A stretch of DNA of 64,000 nucleotides from the NCBI RefSeq assembly GCF_030553055.1, contig NZ_CP130713.1:5642001-5706000 (forward strand), written 5' to 3'. Below, one piece after another: positions 54,906 through 63,602 of this stretch. Below the pieces are notes generated by a model. That model was not told the origin of the DNA, made no database searches, and worked only from the letters and a program-made list of their open reading frames with translations. How positions within the stretch are numbered: the stretch's first letter is position 1; each line of letters starts with the position of its first letter. This stretch comes from Streptomyces sp. XD-27. Its GTDB lineage: Bacteria > Actinomycetota > Actinomycetes > Streptomycetales > Streptomycetaceae. A program made the translations under genes and the position numbers.

Positions 54906-55451
54906 ATGACCGACATCGCCAACTCCCGCCCGGAATCCTGGGCTTCGCGCTCCGAGCCCCCGATCTCGCTCGCCGATCCGCGAGAACTGCTGGACGCGTA
55001 CCTCGACTACTACCGGTCCGTGGTGCTCCGAAAGCTGGCGGGCCTCCCGGAACACGTATTGCGCCACAGCGCACTGCCCTCCGGCTGGACCCCGCTGGAG
55101 CTGCTCAAGCACCTCACGTGGGTCGAACGCCGCTGGTTCCAGTGGGGTTTCGCGGCGGAGCCGATGGCGGACGCGTGGGGCGACCGGGGCCCGGACGACC
55201 GCTGGCACGTGGCGCCCGAGGAGTCGGCCGAGGACGTGCGGGCGGACTTCCACGCGCAGTGCGCCCGGTCCCGCGAACTGGTCGCGGGCGTCCCCACCGA
55301 GCAACGCGCCCGCACCGGCGGCCGCTTCCCGACGGAGGCGGACGCGCCGACCCTGGGCTGGATCCTCTTCCACGTCCTCCAGGAGTACGCCAGGCACGCG
55401 GGGCAGCTGGACGTGGCGCGGGAACTGGCGGACGGGCGGGTGGGGGAGTAG
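54906..55451 (+). CDS. DinB-family (DUF664-like) protein
   Basis: A 181-residue four-helix bundle of the DinB/YfiT superfamily, which includes mycothiol- or bacillithiol-dependent S-transferases. Metal-binding histidines are suggested in LLKHLTWVERRWF and in LFHVLQEYARHAGQLDVAREL, the characteristic family end. LLDAYLDYYRSVVLRKL and LPSGWTPLELL are typical of the actinobacterial group. ATG 54906 is the only sensible start. It is convergent with the ArsR-like regulator gene. The substrate is unknown. Confidence 0.9.
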   Translation: MTDIANSRPESWASRSEPPISLADPRELLDAYLDYYRSVVLRKLAGLPEHVLRHSALPSGWTPLELLKHLTWVERRWFQWGFAAEPMADAWGDRGPDDRWHVAPEESAEDVRADFHAQCARSRELVAGVPTEQRARTGGRFPTEADAPTLGWILFHVLQEYARHAGQLDVARELADGRVGE

Positions 55452-55528
55452 GTGACGGCCGAGGTCGTTTGGGCAGGGCTGCCGACCTGGAGCTTCTCAG
55501 CCGGTTCGCGCCCCGGGTTCCGCCGCGC

Positions 55529-56494
55529 TCAGCCTCGGCGCCGTACCAGCAGGCTGCCCAGTGCGGTTCGCTGGTGCAGGACCGAGCGTCCGGTGCGGAC
55601 CGTGGTGATCAGGCCCGCGCCGCGCAGGGCGCTGGCGTGGGCCGAGGCGGTGGCGTTGCTGACGCCCAGGCGCCGGGCGAGCCCGGTCGTGGTGTGCTCC
55701 TCGGCGAGCAGCAGCAGGGTCTCGAAGCGGGTGCGGCCCAGGACCTCCGCCAGCGCGTCGGCCGTGCCGTCGGCCCCGGTCGGTGTGAGGGGGAGGCCCG
55801 GGCCCGCCGGATAGGTCAGGTGCAGGGGGCGGTCGGGCAGGTCGGCGATGAGGGGGTGGCCGGTCCAGTGGAAGGTGGGGACGAGGACGACGCCGCGACC
55901 GCGCAGCGTGATGTTCCGCTCGAGGGGCGCTTTGAGCTCCCAGGTGCCCTCGTGCAGGCGGGCCCCCGGAACGAGTTCGGCGAGCGCGGCGCCGATGCCG
56001 TGCTCGGCCACGGCCAGGGCGTGGCGGGTGAACTCCGCCTGGTGCAGGTCCTGCACCAGCGGCCATACGGGGCGCAGCGCCGTCTCGAAGGCCGCGTGCT
56101 GGGCGCGGCGGAGGAGCTGCCAGGCGTCCGCGTCACCCCGGTGCAGGTCGCGGATCCAGGGCGGGGCCGGGAGCGCGTGGCGGGCGTAGACCCGCTCGAG
56201 CTCGGCGCGGACCCGGTCCGGAGGCGCGGCGCGGACGGCGTCCAGCCCCTCGGTGAGGGTGTCGCCGAACACGTCCAGGAACGCCGGGGCCTCCCCCGCC
56301 GGGACCAGATCGGCCAACGGCTCGACGGCGGCCGGCAAGGATCGCAGGAACCGCTGCCGCCAGCGGCCGAAGAGCAGCGCGTCGTGGGGGTGGGACATCT
56401 GCATGAAGGCCGTGTTCAGCGCCTGCAGCGGCGCCGGGCGGGACGCGAAACGGACGCGGGCGAAGTCCGCGGCCGTGAAATGGATCCGGATCAC
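55529..56494 (-). CDS. ArsR-like winged-helix regulator (DUF5937 type)
   Basis: 321 residues from GTG 56494 (VIRIHFTAADFARVRFASRPAPLQALN). A large N-terminal domain of the DUF5937 type is followed by a C-terminal ArsR/HTH_20 winged helix (LGRTRFETLLLLAEEHTTTGLARRLGVSNATASAHASALRGAGLITTVRTGRSVLH). Such proteins are one-component regulators in Streptomyces, often divergent from the gene they control. Here it is divergent from the Tat-exported hydrolase, with about 134 bases between, so that hydrolase is the best target candidate. Confidence 0.9.
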   Translation of the reverse strand: MIRIHFTAADFARVRFASRPAPLQALNTAFMQMSHPHDALLFGRWRQRFLRSLPAAVEPLADLVPAGEAPAFLDVFGDTLTEGLDAVRAAPPDRVRAELERVYARHALPAPPWIRDLHRGDADAWQLLRRAQHAAFETALRPVWPLVQDLHQAEFTRHALAVAEHGIGAALAELVPGARLHEGTWELKAPLERNITLRGRGVVLVPTFHWTGHPLIADLPDRPLHLTYPAGPGLPLTPTGADGTADALAEVLGRTRFETLLLLAEEHTTTGLARRLGVSNATASAHASALRGAGLITTVRTGRSVLHQRTALGSLLVRRRG

Positions 56495-56628
56495 TACTGC
56501 CCCCGCCTGCGCCGCGCCATCGTTTCGGGCAGGGCCTGAACCATCGCCCCCGCTTCCCGTTGATACCAGCATTCGACCCGGGCCCGAGAACGCAAGGGCC
56601 GACGTCACAACGGCACAAGGGGAGAGCG

Positions 56629-58001
56629 ATGACGGGCGAGAGGTACGGGTGGACGGAGGGTCGGCGCACGGAGGGGCAGCGGACGGAGGGTCGGCGCACG
56701 GACGGTCGGCGCATGGTGTCCCGGCGGACCGTGGCCAGGTCGGCCGCGGGGGCCGCGGCGGCCGCGGCCGCCGCCGGTCTGCTGCTCGCGGGCGGCACCG
56801 GCGCGGCACGGGCGCAGGCGGACGGCACACGGGCACGGACCGCGGACGCCGCCCGGGCGCAGGCCGCGGCCCGCTCGCGGGCGCGGTCGGCCGGCGGCGT
56901 CACCGTACGGCTGCCCGCGCCGACCGGCCGGCACCGGGTCGGGGCCACCACGCTGTATCTGGTCGACAAGGGCAGGCGGGACCCGTGGCAGCCCGCGATC
57001 CCCGTCCGGGAGGTGATGGCCACGGTGTTCTACCCGGCCCGCACCGTGCGCGGCTACCCGGTCGCGCCGCAGATCAGCGCGGGTGCCGTGCGGCTGTTCC
57101 CGCAGATCGACGTCCCCATGCGCCACCTGCCGACGGCGGGCGTGAACTGGGCCGCCACCATGACCCACGCGCACACGGACGCGCCCGCGCAGCCCGTGCG
57201 GCGACCGGTGCTGCTCTACAGCCCGGGCGGCGGCGACCCGCGCACCGTGGGCACCTCACTCGCCGAGGAACTGGCGAGCCACGGCTGGGTGGTGGTGGCC
57301 GTCGACCACCCCGGCGACGCCAGTGAGGTGGAGTTCCCGAACGAGCGGGCGGGACGGGGACAGGTCCGTGAGACCGTCTTCTTCGCACCGCCCACGCCGG
57401 AGCAGTTCCGCACGATGATCGACACCCGGGTCGCGGACCTCGCCTTCGTGCTGGACCGGCTGGCGGCGCTGGCGGCCGGCCGGAACCCGGACGCGGCGGG
57501 ACGCCCCCTGCCGGAGAGCCTCGACCGTGCGCTGGATCTGCGACGCGTGGGCGTGTACGGCCACTCGGCGGGCGGCACCGCCGTGGCCGAGGCGATGTAC
57601 GAGGACCGCCGCATCGGCGCGGCGGTCGACCTGGAGGGCTATCTGGACTACCCACCGGACGAGAACGGCCGGCCGGGGAGCTGTTCCCGATCGCCCGGTA
57701 CGGAGTGGACCGGCCGCTCCTCCTGCTGGGAACCGACGGCTTCCGCGACGAACGGTTCGACCGCTCCTGGTCGGCCGTCCTCGCCCACCCGCGGGGCCGT
57801 GTCAGCAGGCGGCAGCTCGGCAACGCCACGCACTGGGTGTTCACCGACTACGCCGCCATCGCACCCCAGTTGCAGGCCGCCGGGCTGATGACCGCCGCCG
57901 ACCGGACCGCCCTGGTCGGCGCCGCCGACCCGGCGGATTCGGTGCCCGCGGTCCGCGGCCACGTCCGCTCGTTCTTCGCCCGGCACCTGCCCGCGCACTG
58001 A
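56629..58001 (+). pseudogene. Tat-exported alpha/beta hydrolase, frameshifted
   Basis: Two frames together give about 457 residues. ATG 56629 (AAGGGGAGAG site) starts a repetitive N-terminus (RRTEGQRTEGRRTDGRR), then a Tat-like signal (VSRRTVARSAAGAAAAAAAAGLLLAGG). The hydrolase domain has VMATVFYPARTVRGYPVAPQ, LLYSPGGGDPRT and nucleophile VYGHSAGGT, up to YLDYPPDENGRPG. The other frame continues PLLLLGTDGFRDERFDRSW and ends with a catalytic ATHWVF histidine. The break is at a run of four G (57675-57678); one more base yields GELFPIARYGVDRP, as families of this kind have. It resembles secreted PAF-acetylhydrolase-type lipases. Confidence 0.87.
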
Positions 58002-58035
58002 GGCAGCGCGATGCGAAGCCCGCCCACCGGCGGTG

Positions 58036-58574
58036 TCATGCCGTGCGGTGCCGCCGGTGGTAGGACACCGTGACGGCGGCCAGCAGCGGGCCCCACAGCA
58101 GCAGCGGCGCGTAACAGGCCAGCGCGAAGGCGCGGTATCCGCCGTACGGTGCGTCGTGCTCATGCGGTACGAAGAGGATCACGACCACCTGCGACCACCA
58201 CAGCAGGGTGAGGATCCCGGCACCGACCGCCGCGGGGATCACCGCGGCCATCGGGCGGACGGCTCTGCCGCCGATCACCGGAATCCACCGCGGGACCACC
58301 TCCCCCACGGCCGCACGAGGCCGAGGGTGAGGTAGGCGAGGCACTCGACGAGCGCGCTGAGGCCGAGCATGTACACCGTGCCCCAACCGGGAGAGTGGTA
58401 GTTCTCCAGCAACTCCTGCTCGCCGACCCCCAGTGGGACGCCCAGTGCCAGGGCCGCCCGCCACAGGCTGGACGGGACGGTGCTCGCCACCGCCAGGTGG
58501 GCGGCGACGCGCGCCCACCGGGGCGGGGGCGCGATGACACCGGCCGCGACGGCTGACTGGGCTTCAACGCTCAT
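58036..58574 (-). pseudogene. Four-helix membrane protein, frameshifted
   Basis: From ATG 58574: MSVEAQSAVAAGVIAPPPRWARVAAHLAV, VPSSLWRAALALGVPLGVG, then WGTVYMLGLSALVECLAYLTLGLVRPWG. The other frame continues EVVPRWIPVIGGRAVRPMAAVIPAAVGAGILTLLWWSQVVVI and ends LACYAPLLLWGPLLAAVTVSYHRRH. One added base in the run of five C at 58302-58306 restores 179 residues with four membrane helices. The ATG overlaps the annotated tetR stop. A Streptomyces membrane protein family of unknown function; it is probably in an operon with the TetR gene. Confidence 0.82.
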
Positions 58575-59293
58575 GCGCCTGAACGTATGTCGCGGTGGTG
58601 GCCCCGGCGACCCACCACAGAACGAGGCGGATCCGCCATGAGGCGGATGCTCCTCGCGAGGGGGTACTCCTCCCGAGGGGGATGCCCCTTCCCGGGGTCC
58701 TTTGGTGGGGGCCGCTCAGTGCCCCCTCGGGACAGCTCGGTGACGAGGTGGTCGAGCGCGGCGGTGGCGGTGGCCCCGGTGGTGGCGACCTCGGGCACGA
58801 TGTCGGGGGCGCAGCGGCGCAGTTCGAGCCAGCCGAGGTAGGCGGCGTACGTGGTGACCGCCTGGCGTCGGGCGGGGGCGGCGGCCAGGCCCAGGTCGGC
58901 GTAGAGGTCCGTGAGGTAGGCGATCCGCCGCTCGGTGACCCGGCGCAGGACCGGGGCGACGGCCGGGTGGTCGGCGTGGGCGACGATCGCGGGCTCCAGG
59001 CCGTTGATGTGCTCCTCTCCCAGGGCGGTGGAGAACAGGGCTGCCAGCCGCTGCCGCGGATCGGCGATGTCGCCCAACTCCGCGATCGTGGCCGCGGTGT
59101 GGACCTGCTCCCACATCTCGAGCGCGGCCTTCAGGAGCGCGTCGCGGTCCGCGAAGTGCCAGTAGAAGCTGCCCCGGGTCGCCCCCAGCTCGCCCGCGAG
59201 CGCGTTGACCGACACCGCGGCGACGCCGCCGCGTGCCATCGCGCGCAGCGCCGCGGTCGACCAGTCCTGGGGGGTGAGGTGCCTTCTCGCCAT
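58571..59293 (-). CDS. TetR-family regulator
   Basis: 240 residues from ATG 59293. The N-terminal TetR HTH is DWSTAALRAMARGGVAAVSVNALAGELGATRGSFYWHFADRDALLKAALEMWEQ. A ligand-binding helical domain follows. The last 45 residues (ERPPPKDPGKGHPPREEYPLARSI...) look unlike the family. One extra G in the GGGGG run near 58723 would end the protein at SRGGH (stop 58716), the usual length. The annotated end overlaps the next start (ATGA). It is divergent from the DUF6463-like gene, with two palindromes between, so autoregulation and control of that gene are likely. Confidence 0.93.
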   Translation of the reverse strand: MARRHLTPQDWSTAALRAMARGGVAAVSVNALAGELGATRGSFYWHFADRDALLKAALEMWEQVHTAATIAELGDIADPRQRLAALFSTALGEEHINGLEPAIVAHADHPAVAPVLRRVTERRIAYLTDLYADLGLAAAPARRQAVTTYAAYLGWLELRRCAPDIVPEVATTGATATAALDHLVTELSRGGTERPPPKDPGKGHPPREEYPLARSIRLMADPPRSVVGRRGHHRDIRSGA

Positions 59294-59298
59294 GTCCG

Positions 59299-59340
59299 TA
59301 CAGTACTGTATGGTCACTCCGTACAGGGGTGTACGGAGTG
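59299..59340. promoter_or_regulatory. Two palindromes between tetR and the DUF6463-like gene
   Basis: TACAGTACTGTA (59299-59310) is a perfect 12-bp palindrome. CACTCCGTAC (59315-59324) and its complement GTACGGAGTG (59331-59340) form a second, with a six-base centre. Both contain GTAC and lie within a 62-base divergent region, as expected of TetR operators. Confidence 0.8.
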
Positions 59341-59355
59341 AATGGGGGAAACAGC

Positions 59356-59739
59356 ATGAGGACGTGGGAGAAGTCGACGATGACGCGATGGATTCCCCGG
59401 CTGGTGATCGGGCTGGCCGCACTGCACTTCGCGGTCTCACTGATCGCCTCGAGCACCTTCGACGACATGGCCCGCGACGGACTGTGGAACGCCGCCCCCG
59501 GGGAACCGCTGCGCGAGTACGAGATGTGGTTCTTCCTCGCCGGGTTCGGCCTCCTGGGCCTGGGCACCCTGAGCGGCCATATCGTCCGCGAGACCGGCAG
59601 GCTCCCGGCGCAGCTGGGCTGGTACCTGCTCTCCATCGGAGTGCCGCTGCAGATCCTCTATCCCGTGTCCGGCGCGCCCGGACTGATCGTGCTCGGCGTA
59701 CTGGCCCTGATCGCGGCCCGGCGGGACAGCGCGGCGTGA
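59356..59739 (+). CDS. DUF6463-like membrane protein
   Basis: 127 residues from ATG 59356 (GGGGGA ribosome site); ATG 59380 (MTRWIPRLVIG) is possible. Four hydrophobic segments: IPRLVIGLAALHFAVSLIA, EMWFFLAGFGLLGLGTLSGHIV, QLGWYLLSIGVPLQILYPV and PGLIVLGVLALIAA. The family is found next to TetR genes and is proposed to be a regulated membrane protein; its function is unknown. The 93 bases to the ABC exporter gene contain a short open stretch (VGLDFEALFMTRNVVHGRP) of unknown meaning, maybe a gene remnant. Confidence 0.85.
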   Translation: MRTWEKSTMTRWIPRLVIGLAALHFAVSLIASSTFDDMARDGLWNAAPGEPLREYEMWFFLAGFGLLGLGTLSGHIVRETGRLPAQLGWYLLSIGVPLQILYPVSGAPGLIVLGVLALIAARRDSAA

Positions 59740-59832
59740 CGGCGCGCCGACCATGCCGCCGTCGGCCTGGACTTCGAGGCCCTCTTCATGACGAGGAACG
59801 TCGTCCACGGCCGCCCGCTGCCCGAAGAGCGT

Positions 59833-61644
59833 TCAGACCAGGCTGTCCCGCCACGCCTTGTGCAGGCCCGCGAAGCGGCCCTCGTCCGCGATGAGTTCCG
59901 CCGGGGTGCCGTCCTCCACCACGCGGCCGTCCGCCATCACCAGGACCCGGTCCGCGATCTCCACCGTCGACAGGCGGTGCGCGATGACCACGGCCGTACG
60001 GCCGCTGAGCACGGTGTGCATGGCCCGCTGCACGGCCCGTTCGCCCGGGATGTCCAGCGACGACGTCGCCTCGTCCAGGATCAGCACCGCCGGGTCCGCC
60101 AGCAGCGCGCGGGCGAAGGCCACGAGCTGCCGCTGGCCCGCCGAGATCCGGCCGCCGCGCTTGCGTACGTCCGTGTCGTAGCCGTCCGGCAGCGCGGTGA
60201 TGAAGTCGTGCGCGCCGATGGCCTTCGCCGCCCGCTCGATGTCGGCCCGGGTGGCGTCCGGGCGGCCTATGGCGATGTTGTCCGCCACCGTGCCGGAGAA
60301 CAGGAACGCCTCCTGCGTCACCATCACCACCCCGCGCCGCAGTTCCGGCACGGCCAGCTCGCGCAGGTCCACGCCGTCCAGCAGCACCCGGCCCGATGTC
60401 GGGTCGTAGAACCGGGCCAGCAGCTTGGCGAGGGTGGACTTGCCCGCCCCCGTCGAGCCGACCACCGCCACCGTCTGCCCCGCCGGAAGCGTCAGGTCGA
60501 AGGGCGGCAGCACCTCGCCGCCGGTGCGGTACGCGAACCGCACGCCCTCGAAGACGACCTCCCGGCCCGGCAGTCCACCCCGGCGCTCCGGCAGCGGACG
60601 CGGCCGCTCCGGCTCCGGAACGGACGGCCGCTGCGCCAGCAGACCCGCGATCTTCTCCAGTGAGGCGGCGGCCGACTGGTAGGAGTTGAGGAACATCCCG
60701 AGCCGGTCGATCGGGTCGTACAGCCGGCGCAGATACAGCGCCGCGGCGGCCAGCACGCCCAGCGCCAGGTCGCCGGCGGCGACGCGGTAGGCGCCCCACA
60801 GCACGATGGCGGCCAGCGCGACGTTGGCCACCAGCCGCGAGCCGACCACGTAGCGGGCCATCTCCAGGATGGAGTCGCCGTTGATCCGCTCGTGCCGGCG
60901 GTTCAGCTCGTCGAAGTGCGCCTCGTTGGACCGCTCGCGGCGGAACGCCTGCACCGGCCGGATCCCGTTCATCGTCTCGGTGAACTTCACGATCACCGCG
61001 GCGATGGCCGTGGACCGCTTGCGGTAGACCCGCTTGGAACGGCGGTCGAAGAGCCGTATGAGCAGGTACAGCGGCCAGAACGACAGCACGGCGGCGCCGC
61101 CGAGCCCCCAGTCCAGGTAGAGCAGCGTCAGCGAGATGTACACCACGGACACCACGACGCCCACCAGCTCTTCCAGGCCCTCGTTGACCAGCTCGCGCAG
61201 CGACTCCACATCCGTGGTGGCACGCGATATCAGCCGCCCGGAGGTGTAGCGCTCGTGGAAGTCGACGCTGAGCGCCTGCGCGTGCCGGAAGATCCGGCCG
61301 CGCAGATCCAGCAGGACGTCCTGGCCGACCCGGGCCGAGGTGCGGATGAACGCGTACTGCAGCAGCCCGGACGCCGCGGCGCTGCCCAGGTACACCGCCC
61401 CGACGGCGATCAGGGGGCCGTGGTCGCCGTCGCGGTAGGCGGGTACGGCCCGGTCGATGGCGTATGCCACCAGCAGCGGGCCCGCCTGGACCGCGGCCTG
61501 CTGGAGGAGCAGCAGCACGGCGCCCAGCCAGACCCGGGCGCGGCGCGGGGCGAGCAGCGACCACAGCAGGGCGCGGGCGGCGCCCTTGGGCGCGGGCAGC
61601 GCGTCCTGGTCGAACGGATCGGTGGTCTCGGCGCCGGTCGTCAT
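59833..61644 (-). CDS. ABC exporter half-transporter, catalytic-site subunit
   Basis: A 603-residue membrane-plus-ATPase fusion. Six membrane helices (WLGAVLLLLQQAAVQAGPLL, GVVVSVVYISLTLLYLDWG and others) precede the nucleotide domain with Walker A VGSTGAGKST, a divergent signature ISAGQRQLVAFARALL, Walker B VLILDEATSSLD with catalytic Glu, and the H-loop IAHRLSTV. The ATG at 61644 overlaps the stop of the partner gene. It presumably exports drugs or lipids as a heterodimer with its partner. Confidence 0.95.
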   Translation of the reverse strand: MTTGAETTDPFDQDALPAPKGAARALLWSLLAPRRARVWLGAVLLLLQQAAVQAGPLLVAYAIDRAVPAYRDGDHGPLIAVGAVYLGSAAASGLLQYAFIRTSARVGQDVLLDLRGRIFRHAQALSVDFHERYTSGRLISRATTDVESLRELVNEGLEELVGVVVSVVYISLTLLYLDWGLGGAAVLSFWPLYLLIRLFDRRSKRVYRKRSTAIAAVIVKFTETMNGIRPVQAFRRERSNEAHFDELNRRHERINGDSILEMARYVVGSRLVANVALAAIVLWGAYRVAAGDLALGVLAAAALYLRRLYDPIDRLGMFLNSYQSAAASLEKIAGLLAQRPSVPEPERPRPLPERRGGLPGREVVFEGVRFAYRTGGEVLPPFDLTLPAGQTVAVVGSTGAGKSTLAKLLARFYDPTSGRVLLDGVDLRELAVPELRRGVVMVTQEAFLFSGTVADNIAIGRPDATRADIERAAKAIGAHDFITALPDGYDTDVRKRGGRISAGQRQLVAFARALLADPAVLILDEATSSLDIPGERAVQRAMHTVLSGRTAVVIAHRLSTVEIADRVLVMADGRVVEDGTPAELIADEGRFAGLHKAWRDSLV

Positions 61645-63551
61645 CGTGCCGCTCCTCCCTCGAGGCCGGTCGCGGCCTCGGCGGCGCCGGACATCAGCAG
61701 CCGGTACTCCGCGCTGTTCCGCAGCAGTTCCTGATGCGTGCCGACCGCCGCTATCCGGCCCTCCGACAGCAGTGCCACCCGGTCGGCGAGCAGCACCGTG
61801 GACGGCCGGTGCGCGACGATCAGCGCCGTGGTGTCCGTCAGCACCTCCCGCAGCGCGGCCTCGACCAGCGCCTCGGTGTGCACGTCCAGCGCGGACAGCG
61901 GATCGTCCAGCACCAGGAAGCGCGGCCGGCCCACGACGGCGCGGGCCAGCGCCAGCCGCTGCCGCTGACCGCCCGACAGACTCAGCCCCTGCTCGCCGAC
62001 CTTCGTGTCCGTACCGTCCGGCAACGCGTGGACGAAGTCGGCCTGGGCCACCGCCAGCGCCCGGGACAGATCCTCCGGCCCGCCGTCCGCCGCGCCCATC
62101 AGCACGTTCTCCCCGGCCGTCGCCGAGAACAGGGTGGGCTCCTCGAACGCGACCGAGACCAGCGTGCGCAGGTCGTCCCGGCACATGGCGGTGATGTCCC
62201 GGCCGTCGACGGTGATCCGGCCGCCGGTCGCCTCGTGCAGCCGGGGCACCAGCGCGGTCAGCGTGGTCTTGCCGGAGCCGGTCGCGCCGACCAGCGCCAT
62301 GGACTCGCCCTGCCGTATGTGCAGGTCGATGCCGCGCAGCACCGGCGGATCGCCGTCGGGCGCGTCCGCGTAACGGAACTCGACGCCCTCGAACCGCAGT
62401 CCGCCGCCGGTGCTCGCGGGCTCGAACCTCGCTCCGCCGCCGGTGCTCGCGCCCTCGCCGTCCAGCCGCTTCCCGCCGGGGGAGTGCTGTCCACCGCCGC
62501 CCAGCCGCTTCCCGCCGGGGGACCGCTGTCCGTCCCCGTCCTCGTCCGCCGCCGGCGGCTCGTCCATCACCTCGAAGTACCGGTCCGCCGCGTTGGCCGC
62601 GTCCTGGCTGATCGCCAGGAGGAAGCCGATCGACTCCACGGGCCAGCGCAGCGCCAGCGCCGTCGACAGGAAGCCGACCAGGGTGCCCGCCGACAGGTCG
62701 CCGTCGGCGACCCGCACCGTCCCCAGCACCAGGGCCGCGCCGATCGCCAGCTCCGGCAGCGCCATGATCAGGGCCCACAGGGTGGCGAGCAGGCGGGCCT
62801 TGCGCAGTTCGGTGGTGCGCAGCCGGTGCGACAGCGAGTGGAAGGCGCGGGCCTGCGCGCGGTGCCGCCCGAACCCCTTGATGATGCGGATGCCGAGGAC
62901 GCCCTCCTCGACGACCGTGGTCAGATCGCCCAGCTGGTCCTGGGCGGTGCGCGCCACCGCCGAGTACCGCGTCTCGAACAGCGAGCACAGGATGACCAGC
63001 GGGACGACCGGCCCCAGCAGCACCAGGCCCAGCGCCCAGTCCTGCGTCAGCAGGATCGCGAAACCGACCAGGATGGTGGCGCCGTTGACCACCAGGAAGG
63101 TCATCGGGAAGGCCAGGAAGAGCCGCAGCAGCATCAGGTCCGTCGTCGCCCGCGACAGCAGCTGACCGGACGGCCAGCGGTCGTGGAAGGAGACCGGCAG
63201 CCGCTGCAGACGGCGGTACAGGTCGGCGCGCATCGCCGCCTCGACGCCCGCCAGCGGACGCGCCACCAGCCATCGGCGCAGCCCGAACAGCAGCGCCTCG
63301 GCGAGCCCCAGCCCCAGCAGCAGGGCGCCGCCCAGCCACACCCCGCCCGGGTCGCGGTCGGCCACCGGCCCGTCCACCAGCCACTTCAGGACGAGCGGGA
63401 TCACCAGGCTCAGGCAGGACGCGACGATCGCCACACCCGCCGCCGTGAACAGCCGCGCCCGCACGGGGCGTACGTACGGCCACAGGCGCAGCAGCGAGCG
63501 CACGGCGGACCGGGACCCGGTCTCCTGGTTGCCTTCACTGGTCGCAGACAT
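61641..63551 (-). CDS. ABC exporter half-transporter, degenerate-site subunit
   Basis: 636 residues from ATG 63551. Six membrane helices (FTAAGVAIVASCLSLVIPLVLKWLVDG, MTFLVVNGATILVGFAILL, LALRWPVESIGFLLAIS) and a nucleotide domain with Walker A VGATGSGKTT, canonical signature LSGGQRQRLALARAV, and Walker B LVLDDPLSALD. There the catalytic Glu is replaced by Asp, the mark of the degenerate site in heterodimeric exporters such as TM287/288. The linker between the two domains carries imperfect repeats (SPGGKRLGGG, ASTGGGARFE). It is first in a two-gene operon. Confidence 0.95.
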   Translation of the reverse strand: MSATSEGNQETGSRSAVRSLLRLWPYVRPVRARLFTAAGVAIVASCLSLVIPLVLKWLVDGPVADRDPGGVWLGGALLLGLGLAEALLFGLRRWLVARPLAGVEAAMRADLYRRLQRLPVSFHDRWPSGQLLSRATTDLMLLRLFLAFPMTFLVVNGATILVGFAILLTQDWALGLVLLGPVVPLVILCSLFETRYSAVARTAQDQLGDLTTVVEEGVLGIRIIKGFGRHRAQARAFHSLSHRLRTTELRKARLLATLWALIMALPELAIGAALVLGTVRVADGDLSAGTLVGFLSTALALRWPVESIGFLLAISQDAANAADRYFEVMDEPPAADEDGDGQRSPGGKRLGGGGQHSPGGKRLDGEGASTGGGARFEPASTGGGLRFEGVEFRYADAPDGDPPVLRGIDLHIRQGESMALVGATGSGKTTLTALVPRLHEATGGRITVDGRDITAMCRDDLRTLVSVAFEEPTLFSATAGENVLMGAADGGPEDLSRALAVAQADFVHALPDGTDTKVGEQGLSLSGGQRQRLALARAVVGRPRFLVLDDPLSALDVHTEALVEAALREVLTDTTALIVAHRPSTVLLADRVALLSEGRIAAVGTHQELLRNSAEYRLLMSGAAEAATGLEGGAAR

Positions 63552-63602
63552 CAGCACCGAGACTACGGTTCGGCACTGACACCGCTCACTCGGTTTTTCG
63601 GC

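Noticed and set aside
59740..59832. A short gene between the DUF6463-like gene and the ABC exporter
   Set aside because: A short open stretch (VGLDFEALFMTRNVVHGRP) exists but has no ribosome site or recognised family, and continues only as antisense to the exporter gene.
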